A stretch of 6,573 nt of DNA from Campylobacterales bacterium (GCA_027081495.1 JALWKJ010000053.1:1-6573), one strand, 5' to 3'; shown: positions 1 to 5,429, counted from the stretch's first letter. Made by a program: numbers and translations. Notes: generated by a model from the sequence alone, not told the origin.

Positions 1-171
1 CAATAAAACTATTTATGTATGATACTTTAATACAAAAATTTTGTCTAAAATTGGGGTATATAAAAATATATTTTAAGAAAGATGTTATAAATACAGAAAA
101 AAGCATAAAAAACTTTATTTATATAAAAATAAAAAGATAATTATTGTTGAATAAAATTGTATATAACGAGG
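1..171. other. Gene-free AT-rich region downstream of the kinase gene
   Basis: No open frame with a convincing start or ribosome binding site was found here on either strand. The stretch is almost entirely A and T. It contains a short perfect inverted repeat at 32-44 (ACAAAA-a-TTTTGT) and the possible kinase-gene terminator at 106-133. The remainder may hold the promoter or the 3' end of a neighbour outside the window, but nothing here identifies it. Confidence 0.6.
106..133 (-). terminator. Possible weak intrinsic terminator of the histidine kinase gene
   Basis: Read on the minus strand, TTTATTT (133-127) can pair with AAATAAA (120-114) across a six-base loop. A G and then seven T residues (112-106) follow. 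The placement about 40 bases after the kinase stop codon suits a terminator. The stem is purely A-T, so its strength is doubtful and chance is possible in DNA this AT-rich. Confidence 0.3.
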
Positions 172-1665
172 TTATTTGATCGGAATGGCGATGATAAATT
201 GAACGCATTTATGGGTTTTTTGGGTGCCTAATTTACTACTGATATTTTTTACCGTTACAAAACCGTTCATCTGTTTTTCTATAATCTGTTTTGACATATA
301 AAGCCCTATGCCCGTACCGGTTGATTTATGTTTTGTGGTGAAGTAAGGTTCGAATATTCTATCTATGATATGTTCATCTATGCCTCCTCCGTTGTCAACA
401 AAAGAGATCATGACAAATTGTTCGGGTTTTAATTTTTTTTCTACCTTGATGACGATTTTTCTCTCTTTTTGGATATTCTTTTGTTTAAAATTGTCTCTGG
501 AGTTGTTTAAAAGGTTTAATATAACCTGTGAAAATTCGTTTGAATATCCGTAAACCCTCACTTCTTCTTTCGCGATAAGTTTTATATCGATATGTTCGTC
601 TTTGCAAAAAAACTCAACAAGCTCAAGCGTCTCCTCCAATGTTTTGACTACGCCGAAATATTCTCTATCTTTATGAGGACTGAAAAAGTTTTTAAAATCC
701 TCGATGGTGTTTGACATTTGGTTCGCAAGGCGCAATCCTTCGTTTACCTGTTTGTCTATAAACTCTTGCGAGAGGTTGCCGCCCATACTTTTTACTCCAA
801 AACTTTGGATCAAAAGAGTTAGAGCATTTAAAGGCTGTCTCCATTGGTGAGCTATATTGCCGATCATTTCACCCATAGCGGCAAGTCTTGCATGTTGATA
901 CATGATTTGATCTTTTTCTCTATTTTTTATAACTTCTTTATTGACCTTATATTCGAGTTGAAGCGCTAGTTCCTGATAATCTTTTGTTTTTTTAGCCACG
1001 ATGTCCGAGAGTCCGAAAATGAGTTTTTTGACATTCGTATAAATAGAGTAGGCAAGCATCGCAAAAGAGATGAGGATGATCAGCACAAAAAGTAAAGTTG
1101 TAAAAAGTGTGGCAAAATAGTGCTCTTGTATGCGTATCTTTGATTTTCGCATATCTTTTAAATGATCGTTTATTATGTTTGTGCTTTTTTGATTATATTT
1201 AGAAATAAGCTCGTAAAATTTCGGTAAAATTTCTTTATTGAACCTATTTTTATCGGACTTGTCAAGTAAGAGATTCGTTTCATTAAAAGTATGATTTAAA
1301 GATTTGATTATCGATGATAGCTTTAGCGCTTGAGTGTCGTTTTGTTTTAGTTTATTGAAAGACTGGTTTATATGCAGCGCGCTTTCTTGAAGATTTAAAA
1401 TAGTATGACTTATATCGGTTTTATCCTCGTTAAAAGATTTGAGATGTTTTCGCAAGTTATCGCATCTGTCGTTTAGCGTATAAATATATTCTATATTTTG
1501 AATATCGTCGGCATAGAGACGATCAACCTCTTTTTTTATATTATAAAGCCCTAGATAGACAAGCGCCCCGAGAAAGAGCAGGCCTAAGGTGGCAATGATT
1601 AACAATAAAAAAGATTTTTTTGTGACGGATATATTGTCCAAAAAACTTTTTTTAAATTTTGCCAT
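172..1665 (-). CDS. Membrane-bound sensor histidine kinase of the HQWRQPL type, orphan
   Basis: This 497-residue protein should autophosphorylate a histidine in response to a periplasmic signal and pass the phosphate to an unidentified response regulator. Two membrane segments (about 18-41 and 183-209) flank a mostly helical, Lys/Glu/Asn-rich region of about 140 residues that resembles a four-helix-bundle sensor. A short linker leads to the H-box (G-N-I-A-H-Q-W-R-Q-P-L, His273). The ATPase domain follows: N-box with Asn388, G1 box D-N-G-G-G (424-428), F box F-E-P-Y-F-T-T (438-444) and G2 box G-T-G-I-G-L (450-455). All catalytic motifs look intact. There is no PAS, HAMP or receiver domain that I can recognise. 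The start is preceded by AAGGAA about ten bases upstream. No response regulator gene is adjacent, and the ligand is unknown. The family assignment is secure; the role is not. Confidence 0.95.
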   Translation of the reverse strand: MAKFKKSFLDNISVTKKSFLLLIIATLGLLFLGALVYLGLYNIKKEVDRLYADDIQNIEYIYTLNDRCDNLRKHLKSFNEDKTDISHTILNLQESALHINQSFNKLKQNDTQALKLSSIIKSLNHTFNETNLLLDKSDKNRFNKEILPKFYELISKYNQKSTNIINDHLKDMRKSKIRIQEHYFATLFTTLLFVLIILISFAMLAYSIYTNVKKLIFGLSDIVAKKTKDYQELALQLEYKVNKEVIKNREKDQIMYQHARLAAMGEMIGNIAHQWRQPLNALTLLIQSFGVKSMGGNLSQEFIDKQVNEGLRLANQMSNTIEDFKNFFSPHKDREYFGVVKTLEETLELVEFFCKDEHIDIKLIAKEEVRVYGYSNEFSQVILNLLNNSRDNFKQKNIQKERKIVIKVEKKLKPEQFVMISFVDNGGGIDEHIIDRIFEPYFTTKHKSTGTGIGLYMSKQIIEKQMNGFVTVKNISSKLGTQKTHKCVQFIIAIPIK

Positions 1666-1803
1666 GGGCTTTTATTTCCTTGAGCTTGTATAGTCTTTTA
1701 TTTACCCGCGTAGAGGTAATAATGTTTAAATATCGGAAAATAGATTTTTTCTTTTAATGTAAAATCGCTATGAAATTGTGGAGAAATCGTGAAGTCTAAA
1801 AAT

Positions 1804-1818
1804 GTGATGAAATATCAC
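1804..1818. repeat. Inverted repeat GTGAT-N5-ATCAC in the gap between the kinase and bactofilin genes
   Basis: GTGAT (1804-1808) and ATCAC (1814-1818) form a perfect five-base inverted repeat around GAAAT. It lies about 140 bases upstream of the kinase start and about 65 bases beyond the bactofilin stop. It resembles a half-site pair for a dimeric regulator, but the spacing fits neither the classic CRP site (N6 between TGTGA and TCACA) nor FNR (N4 between TTGAT and ATCAA). Function is not established. Confidence 0.3.
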
Positions 1819-1849
1819 TTAAAAATTAGCCAAAGAGTGCAAATAATCA

Positions 1850-1881
1850 AATTTTTGTAATAATAAAAATTCGTGAATTTT
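1850..1881 (-). terminator. Possible weak terminator downstream of the bactofilin gene
   Basis: On the minus strand AAAATTC (1881-1875) pairs with GAATTTT (1872-1866) around a very tight centre. It is followed by a T-rich tract (TTATTATT). An overlapping alternative, AATTTTT (1850-1856) with AAAAATT (1865-1871), is also possible. The hairpin begins just past the stop codon at 1884-1886. Stems are nearly all A-T, so this is a candidate only. Confidence 0.35.
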
Positions 1882-1883
1882 AT

Positions 1884-2597
1884 TTAGCTGTAAGTAACAT
1901 CGATAAATTCATCTTTATCGTTATCAGAAGATATATTTGTTTTATGAATCTCTTCATCGATATTTACATAGTAATCGTTGTATTCAAGAAGAGGAGCTTC
2001 ATCCAGAGAATTAAAAATTTCGGCATATCTGCGAAGTTCCGGTTTGGTATTTATAAAATCCGCGTAACTGCCTATGGAGCCTTCTAAAATTCCTCCGTTA
2101 TTTTCTATGTTATCGGTATAAATCTGCGCTTTCACATGACCGTCTTTTGTTATCTTAAGACTTTTACAAGCCAATACGCCTTCAACACAGCCGCCTACTA
2201 TGACATTTTTTGCTTGAACATTCGCTTCTATTTTTGTACCATAGTCTATAAATAGACCGCTGCATATGATATTTCCTTGAAAATTTCCTTTGACGAGCAT
2301 TTTGTTTGTTTTTATGTTTCCGTTTGTAATGGAGGATTCTAAAAATTCAAGAGCGTTGCAAATAATGTTTCCATTGCACTCACCGCTGCTTATAACTTGA
2401 TTTGCTTTGATATTTCCGTTTATTTTGGCGTTTTTTCCTATAAAAACGATATTGTTTACTTTTACATCTCCATGAATCTCACCTTCAATGTGAATAGAAT
2501 CATTTCCTATAATATTGCCGATAATCGTCGAGCCGTGAGTGATGATGCTTGATGAGCCGATAGAGTTTTGATTGTCGGATTTTTTAAATAGTGCCAT
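1884..2597 (-). CDS. Bactofilin (polymer-forming cytoskeletal protein), extended form
   Basis: Bactofilins polymerise without nucleotide into filaments at the inner membrane and help set cell shape or localise wall enzymes; the Helicobacter member is CcmA. This 237-residue protein shows the family pattern. A short tail (M-A-L-F-K-K, a possible membrane-contact segment) is followed by a right-handed beta-helix rich in G-[N/D/E]-[I/V] turns at about 27, 39, 43, 61, 77, 93, 104 and 108. The pattern continues more loosely to about residue 178. A C-terminal tail of about 60 residues is acidic. The helix region of about 160 residues is longer than the roughly 100-110 typical of the family. Five cysteines (74, 80, 112, 137, 144) are more than I would expect. 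No M23 peptidase gene, a frequent partner, is adjacent. The gene is divergent from the rhodanese/LysM cluster. Family assignment is strong; the exact role is inferred. Confidence 0.93.
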   Translation of the reverse strand: MALFKKSDNQNSIGSSSIITHGSTIIGNIIGNDSIHIEGEIHGDVKVNNIVFIGKNAKINGNIKANQVISSGECNGNIICNALEFLESSITNGNIKTNKMLVKGNFQGNIICSGLFIDYGTKIEANVQAKNVIVGGCVEGVLACKSLKITKDGHVKAQIYTDNIENNGGILEGSIGSYADFINTKPELRRYAEIFNSLDEAPLLEYNDYYVNIDEEIHKTNISSDNDKDEFIDVTYS

Positions 2598-2617
2598 TAT
2601 CTTTCTGCCTTGAAAAG

Positions 2618-2646
2618 TTTATATTCTAACTAACTAACGCTAACGC
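2618..2646 (-). promoter_or_regulatory. Possible bactofilin promoter with TAAC tandem repeats
   Basis: On the minus strand TAGAAT (2628-2623), overlapped by TATAAA (2623-2618), gives a plausible -10 element that would leave a leader of about 10-20 bases before the start at 2597. No good -35 element is visible. The upstream part consists of tandem tetra/hexanucleotides on the plus strand: TAAC, TAAC, TAACGC, TAACGC (2627-2646). The repeats may be a binding site or chance. Confidence 0.3.
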
Positions 2647-2691
2647 AAAATCGGCAAAAAAATGATTTTTTTAAATAAAAAATAGTAGCTT

Positions 2692-2722
2692 TTGGACGAT
2701 ATAGTCCGTAAGAGATTACAAT
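2692..2722 (+). promoter_or_regulatory. Possible promoter and operator of the rhodanese/LysM operon
   Basis: TACAAT (2717-2722) is a good -10 candidate 26 bases before the start codon at 2749. The upstream TTGGAC (2692-2697) is only a poor -35 match at a 19-base spacing. GGAC (2694-2697) and GTCC (2704-2707) form a small inverted repeat around GATATA, lying over the -35/spacer, where an operator might be expected. The inverted repeat is short enough to be chance. Confidence 0.35.
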
Positions 2723-2748
2723 AAACAATCAGAAAGTATTTTTAAATC

Positions 2749-3381
2749 ATGTACAAAAAAATGTTTTATACAAGCTTCTTTATCATCGTGTTTTTCGACT
2801 CGCTTTGGGCAAGTGAAGTAAATATAGCCGAAAATTTGCCTTATGTTAAAGTAGATATAGACGGCAAAACGCTAAAAATAGAGCGAATAAAAGATACTAA
2901 ACATAAGTTGAAAAACAGTTATATAAAAACATCCAGACCTACCCCTCCCTTTTATATACAGCCGTTTAATCCGATCGAAGGCATAAAAACGGTTTCGGAA
3001 TTGGATGTTTTGAAATTTATTAAAAATAAGCTTTCAAAAAATACCGGACTGCTCGTTGATGCGAGAATGCCCAAATGGTATCAAAACGGTACGATACCGG
3101 GAGCCGTGAATATTCCTTTTTCCATATTGCTTTCGGGGCTAAAAAGTCAATATGTAAGACAAGTGCTTACCGTTTTGGGAGCAAGAGAAAAAGATAAGTG
3201 GGATTTTACGGATGTTGTAGAGTTGTTGATATTTGATAACGGACCTTGGTGTCAGCAGGGAGTGACCGCAATGAAAGAGTTTATAAAACTCGGATATCCA
3301 AAAAATAAAATTTTATATTATCGCGGCGGTATGCAGTATTGGCAGATTCTAGGACTTACGACTCTAAAGCCCGGGATATAA
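2749..3381 (+). CDS. Exported rhodanese-domain protein, copy 1, catalytic cysteine present
   Basis: This is a 210-residue periplasmic protein. Residues 1-21 form a Sec signal peptide (Y-K-K, hydrophobic core, cleavage likely after S-L-W-A). An N-terminal module (about 30-75) ends in T-S-R-P-T-P-P-F-Y-I-Q-P (61-72). A rhodanese fold follows (about 83-205): L-L-V-D-A-R at 101-106, T-I-P-G-A-V-N-I-P at 115-123, and the active-site loop N-G-P-W-C-Q-Q-G with Cys168. Y-R-G-G-M-Q (191-196) follows. Rhodaneses move sulfane sulfur through a persulfide on this cysteine, so sulfur transfer is a reasonable inference; the substrate is unknown. The ribosome binding site is weak (AGAAAG about 12 bases upstream). 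The start is chosen for the signal peptide; Met5 is an alternative. The next gene begins one base after the stop and encodes a paralog, roughly 40 percent identical over residues 30-125 by eye. Confidence 0.9.
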   Translation: MYKKMFYTSFFIIVFFDSLWASEVNIAENLPYVKVDIDGKTLKIERIKDTKHKLKNSYIKTSRPTPPFYIQPFNPIEGIKTVSELDVLKFIKNKLSKNTGLLVDARMPKWYQNGTIPGAVNIPFSILLSGLKSQYVRQVLTVLGAREKDKWDFTDVVELLIFDNGPWCQQGVTAMKEFIKLGYPKNKILYYRGGMQYWQILGLTTLKPGI

Positions 3382-3382
3382 A

Positions 3383-4048
3383 ATGAAAAAACAGCTATCA
3401 ATGAACAAAAAAATTTTTTATATACTCCTTGTTATGTCAATAGCGACATATGCGAAAGATACCGTTTTGGTAAAAATAACCAAAGAGATACCGTTTATAT
3501 ATGTAAACCATATGGGGCAAAAAATCAAAGTCGCTAGAATCCAAGATACGACAAATATCCTTACCGACGATTATGCAAAAACATCCAGACCATGTCCCCC
3601 TTTTTGCATACAGCCGACGATAGTATCAACCGGTGTTAAAAATATTGAAGAGATCGAATTAATCCGTTTTATGAGAGATAAGGTAGGAACGAAAAAGGGT
3701 ATCGTCGTAGATGCAAGACTAAGACAATGGTATGAGCTTGAGACGATTCCGTCCGCGGTAAATATCCCTTATAGCGTTATGCAGACCGACGATAAAGCGG
3801 TGGTGGAAAGACTGTTTAAGCTTTTGGGGATGAAAACGGATAAAAAAGGCAAAAGCGATTTTACGGACGCAAAAGAGCTTGCGATTTTCGGTAACGGCTT
3901 ATGGAGCGACGAGTCTTCAAAACTTATACGATCGATGTTGAAGTTCGGATATCCGTCCGATAAAATATATTATTATCGAAGCGGATTTCAAGGGTGGAAA
4001 CTTTTCGGTTTGACAACGGTAGTACAAAAAGAGAATAAAAAACGGTAG
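3383..4048 (+). CDS. Exported rhodanese-like protein, copy 2, catalytic cysteine replaced by serine
   Basis: This 221-residue paralog of the preceding gene has the same layout. A signal peptide (1-24, cleavage likely after T-Y-A) and an N-terminal module end in T-S-R-P-C-P-P-F-C-I-Q-P (67-78). The rhodanese fold (about 90-212) has V-V-D-A-R at 108-112 and T-I-P-S-A-V-N-I-P at 121-129. The active-site loop reads N-G-L-W-S-D-E-S, so Ser175 occupies the place of Cys168 in copy 1 and persulfide chemistry at that loop should be lost. Instead it has a Cys71/Cys75 pair (C-x3-C) that copy 1 lacks, which could form a disulfide or bind metal or sulfur. The start lies one base after the upstream stop, with GGGA six bases before it; Met7 is a possible alternative. 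Probably an inactive-loop partner, scaffold or binding protein; this is inference. Confidence 0.88.
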   Translation: MKKQLSMNKKIFYILLVMSIATYAKDTVLVKITKEIPFIYVNHMGQKIKVARIQDTTNILTDDYAKTSRPCPPFCIQPTIVSTGVKNIEEIELIRFMRDKVGTKKGIVVDARLRQWYELETIPSAVNIPYSVMQTDDKAVVERLFKLLGMKTDKKGKSDFTDAKELAIFGNGLWSDESSKLIRSMLKFGYPSDKIYYYRSGFQGWKLFGLTTVVQKENKKR

Positions 4049-4057
4049 GAAAGACAA
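4046..4057 (+). promoter_or_regulatory. Ribosome binding site of the LysM gene overlapping the preceding stop codon
   Basis: AGGAAAG (4047-4053) precedes the ATG at 4058 by four bases and overlaps the TAG stop of the second rhodanese gene (4046-4048). It is the clearest ribosome binding site in the three-gene cluster. It fixes the LysM start and supports co-transcription. Confidence 0.6.
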
Positions 4058-4969
4058 ATGTTTAAAAAAGAACGAGATATTGAACAGGATTTTAAATTAT
4101 ACGATGCGGATAAATGCACTAAAAAAAGCAGACTATTAGACACGATAATTCAGATATTGACAATATTGCTTCTTGCAAGTTTGCTTGGGATCGTTATTTT
4201 ATACGGCTATAAATATTTAAAACAGGATACGAAAGCCGATACGGTAAAGGCCGATTTAAAAATACAGCCCAAAAAAGCGATTTCGGTTATTTCGGTTTCC
4301 AAACCCATAACGACGGAGCAAAATCGGACTCAAAAGGTATATACGCAAAAAGAGATGCAGGCGATTGTCTCATCTTTGTTAAAAGAATTTGAGCAAAAGA
4401 GAGCTAAATTGAAAAATGAGATTAAAGAAGAGATAAAAAAAGAGGAAAAAATAAAGCGGGACAATAGTTTAAAAACCGATGAAAAGGTTTTAAACGATGA
4501 AAAATTACTTGTAAAATCCCTAGAAAAAGTCGGCGCCGATCAGATTGAAGAGATCAAAAAAGAGATTCCGTCCAATATAGTCAAAACGAAAAGAGCACAA
4601 ACGATCCCCGCAAATCAAATCGATCAAAGCGGCGATCATTACAATAAAGTAATCGTAAAACCGAGTACAAACACATACGATGATCTTGCAAAGCTTTCAA
4701 ATCAAATCAGCAGCGTAGTGCAAGATATGAAAAAAGCGAAAGTTAACGGAAACGAATATGAAGAAATCATAAATGAAGAGATAAATACGAGAGTCAACGA
4801 AATGCGTATCATCATAGTCCAAGAAGGAGATACTCTCTCAAAAATCGCAAAGCGAGCCTATGGAGATTATAAAGCGTATGATAAAATTCTCGAAGCGAAT
4901 CCGGAATTGATCGACGACCCCGATCGTATATATGTAGGACAGAGACTTCGTGTTCCTCTTGGTGAATAA
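4058..4969 (+). CDS. Membrane-anchored periplasmic LysM-domain protein
   Basis: This 303-residue protein probably ties the inner membrane to peptidoglycan. A short charged N-terminus (1-26) precedes one transmembrane helix (about 27-50, Leu/Ile-rich). A long Lys/Glu-rich stretch (about 95-170), likely coiled coil or extended helix, follows, then a low-complexity linker (to about 245). A C-terminal LysM domain spans 250-299 and includes V-Q-E-G-D-T-L-S-K-I-A, A-N-P-E-L and V-G-Q-R-L-R-V-P, all standard LysM features. LysM binds the N-acetylglucosamine-containing glycan backbone of the cell wall; no catalytic domain is present. The N-terminus should be cytoplasmic and the rest periplasmic. It is third in a tight cluster with two exported rhodanese-like proteins, nine bases after the second, so it may anchor or position them, though this is inferred from context alone. 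A T-run follows the stop without a good hairpin. Confidence 0.9.
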   Translation: MFKKERDIEQDFKLYDADKCTKKSRLLDTIIQILTILLLASLLGIVILYGYKYLKQDTKADTVKADLKIQPKKAISVISVSKPITTEQNRTQKVYTQKEMQAIVSSLLKEFEQKRAKLKNEIKEEIKKEEKIKRDNSLKTDEKVLNDEKLLVKSLEKVGADQIEEIKKEIPSNIVKTKRAQTIPANQIDQSGDHYNKVIVKPSTNTYDDLAKLSNQISSVVQDMKKAKVNGNEYEEIINEEINTRVNEMRIIIVQEGDTLSKIAKRAYGDYKAYDKILEANPELIDDPDRIYVGQRLRVPLGE

Positions 4970-4983
4970 TCAGGTTTTTTTGT

Positions 4984-4989
4984 TATAAT
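4984..4989 (+). promoter_or_regulatory. -10 element of the tRNA-Pro promoter
   Basis: A perfect TATAAT sits 19 bases before the first tRNA base, as expected for a tRNA with a short 5' leader. No strong -35 is visible; TTGGTG at 4959-4964 lies in the last codons of the LysM gene at a 19-base spacing and is a weak match. A run of seven T residues (4975-4981) lies just upstream. Confidence 0.5.
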
Positions 4990-5008
4990 AATCCGTTTAT
5001 TTATCTTT

Positions 5009-5086
5009 CGGGGCGTAGCGCAGCCTGGTCAGCGCACTACCTTGGGGTGGTAGAGGTCGCAGGTTCAAATCCTGTCGCTCCGACCA
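5009..5086 (+). tRNA. tRNA-Pro, anticodon GGG
   Basis: A full cloverleaf can be folded. The acceptor stem is CGGGGCG (5009-5015) with CGCTCCG (5076-5082). The D stem is GCGC (5018-5021) with GCGC (5032-5035), around a ten-base loop containing CTGG. The anticodon stem is CTACC (5037-5041) with GGTAG (5049-5053), around the loop TTGGGGT. The T stem is GCAGG (5059-5063) with CCTGT (5071-5075), around TTCAAAT. The anticodon GGG (5044-5046) is preceded by T33 and followed by G37, as in other proline tRNAs, and reads CCC and CCT codons. The discriminator is A and the CCA end is encoded (5084-5086). The last 22 bases are antisense to the end of a minus-strand small gene. Confidence 0.96.
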
Positions 5087-5259
5087 GTAGAACGAATCAT
5101 CGGCTTTTTACTGTTTTGTTTTCGGTCTTTTTTTATATATATCCGCTCCATAAGATGTCCACCGAAAATAAGTAAAACCGCTAATCCAAGCAACAAGAAG
5201 AGAACCGCTCGGTTATAATACTCTAAATAAAAAAACTTTACATTTTTATAAGTGAACAT
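5065..5259 (-). CDS. Small single-pass membrane protein, antisense to the tRNA-Pro 3' end
   Basis: This 64-residue protein is not one I recognise. It has an aromatic-rich N-terminus (1-17), one hydrophobic helix (about 18-35, Leu/Val/Ile-rich with G-G-H-L-M following) and a strongly basic C-terminus (about 39-64). By the positive-inside rule the C-terminus should be cytoplasmic. Expression signals are unusually good: AAGGAG seven bases before the ATG, and a TTGACA-N17-TATGCT promoter just upstream. This argues that the frame is a real gene despite its size. The final seven codons and the TGA stop fall inside the tRNA-Pro sequence on the other strand, so the last residues (G-R-S-D-R-I) are dictated by tRNA structure and are probably not functionally selected. 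A role as a small regulatory or complex-associated membrane peptide is possible but unknown. Confidence 0.68.
   Translation of the reverse strand: MFTYKNVKFFYLEYYNRAVLFLLLGLAVLLIFGGHLMERIYIKKDRKQNSKKPMIRSTGRSDRI
5085..5122 (+). terminator. Probable intrinsic terminator of tRNA-Pro
   Basis: CAGTAGAA (5085-5092) pairs with TTTTACTG (5106-5113) in eight base pairs, including one G-T. An inner CGA/TCG (5093-5095, 5100-5102) closes on the loop ATCA, with a three-base bulge (5103-5105). TTTTGTTTT (5114-5122) follows directly. The stem uses the last two bases of the encoded CCA end. The whole element lies within the coding region of the opposing small gene. Confidence 0.5.
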
Positions 5260-5264
5260 GATAC

Positions 5265-5270
5265 TCTCCT
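5265..5270 (-). promoter_or_regulatory. Strong ribosome binding site of the 64-residue gene
   Basis: On the minus strand AAGGAG, followed by AGTATC, lies about seven bases before the ATG at 5259-5257. This is among the best Shine-Dalgarno matches in the window and is the main reason for accepting this start and gene. Confidence 0.65.
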
Positions 5271-5282
5271 TCTTTTTCTTAG

Positions 5283-5311
5283 AGCATACTCAAACTTTTC
5301 AGTCCTGTCAA
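5283..5311 (-). promoter_or_regulatory. Near-consensus sigma-70 promoter of the 64-residue gene
   Basis: On the minus strand a perfect TTGACA (5311-5306) is separated by exactly 17 bases from TATGCT (5288-5283), a four-of-six -10 match. Transcription would begin near 5276, giving a leader of about 17 bases that contains the AAGGAG ribosome binding site. It is the best promoter match in the window. Confidence 0.65.
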
Positions 5312-5429
5312 TATATCTCTTTAGAACCGAATTGATTCCCCAAATTTAGGTATCCAAGAGTGTTTTATAAAAAATTAATAAATATCTGTTACTATGAATA
5401 TCAGCTAATAAAAAAATCAGGATATCTTT

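Noticed and set aside
365..553. A 62-codon open frame on the plus strand
   Set aside because: It lies wholly inside the conserved ATPase domain of the minus-strand histidine kinase, is the complement of its motifs, and has no good ribosome binding site.
1803..1819. CRP-type site TGTGA...TCACT
   Set aside because: The spacer between the half-sites is seven bases, not six, and the outer base does not match.
2591..2600. Sigma-54 type TGGCAC on the minus strand
   Set aside because: It is simply the start of the bactofilin coding sequence and lacks the TTGC element at the required spacing.
2656..2672. A7-TGA-T7 as a terminator
   Set aside because: Both flanking genes start in this region, so no transcript is expected to end here; an A/T tract affecting DNA bending is more likely.
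5037..5053. Anticodon read as TGG
   Set aside because: Pairing CTACC with GGTAG fixes a seven-base loop TTGGGGT, which places GGG at positions 34-36.
5009..5086. tRNA-Pro as an integration (att) site
   Set aside because: No integrase gene and no repeat of the tRNA 3' end were found in the window.
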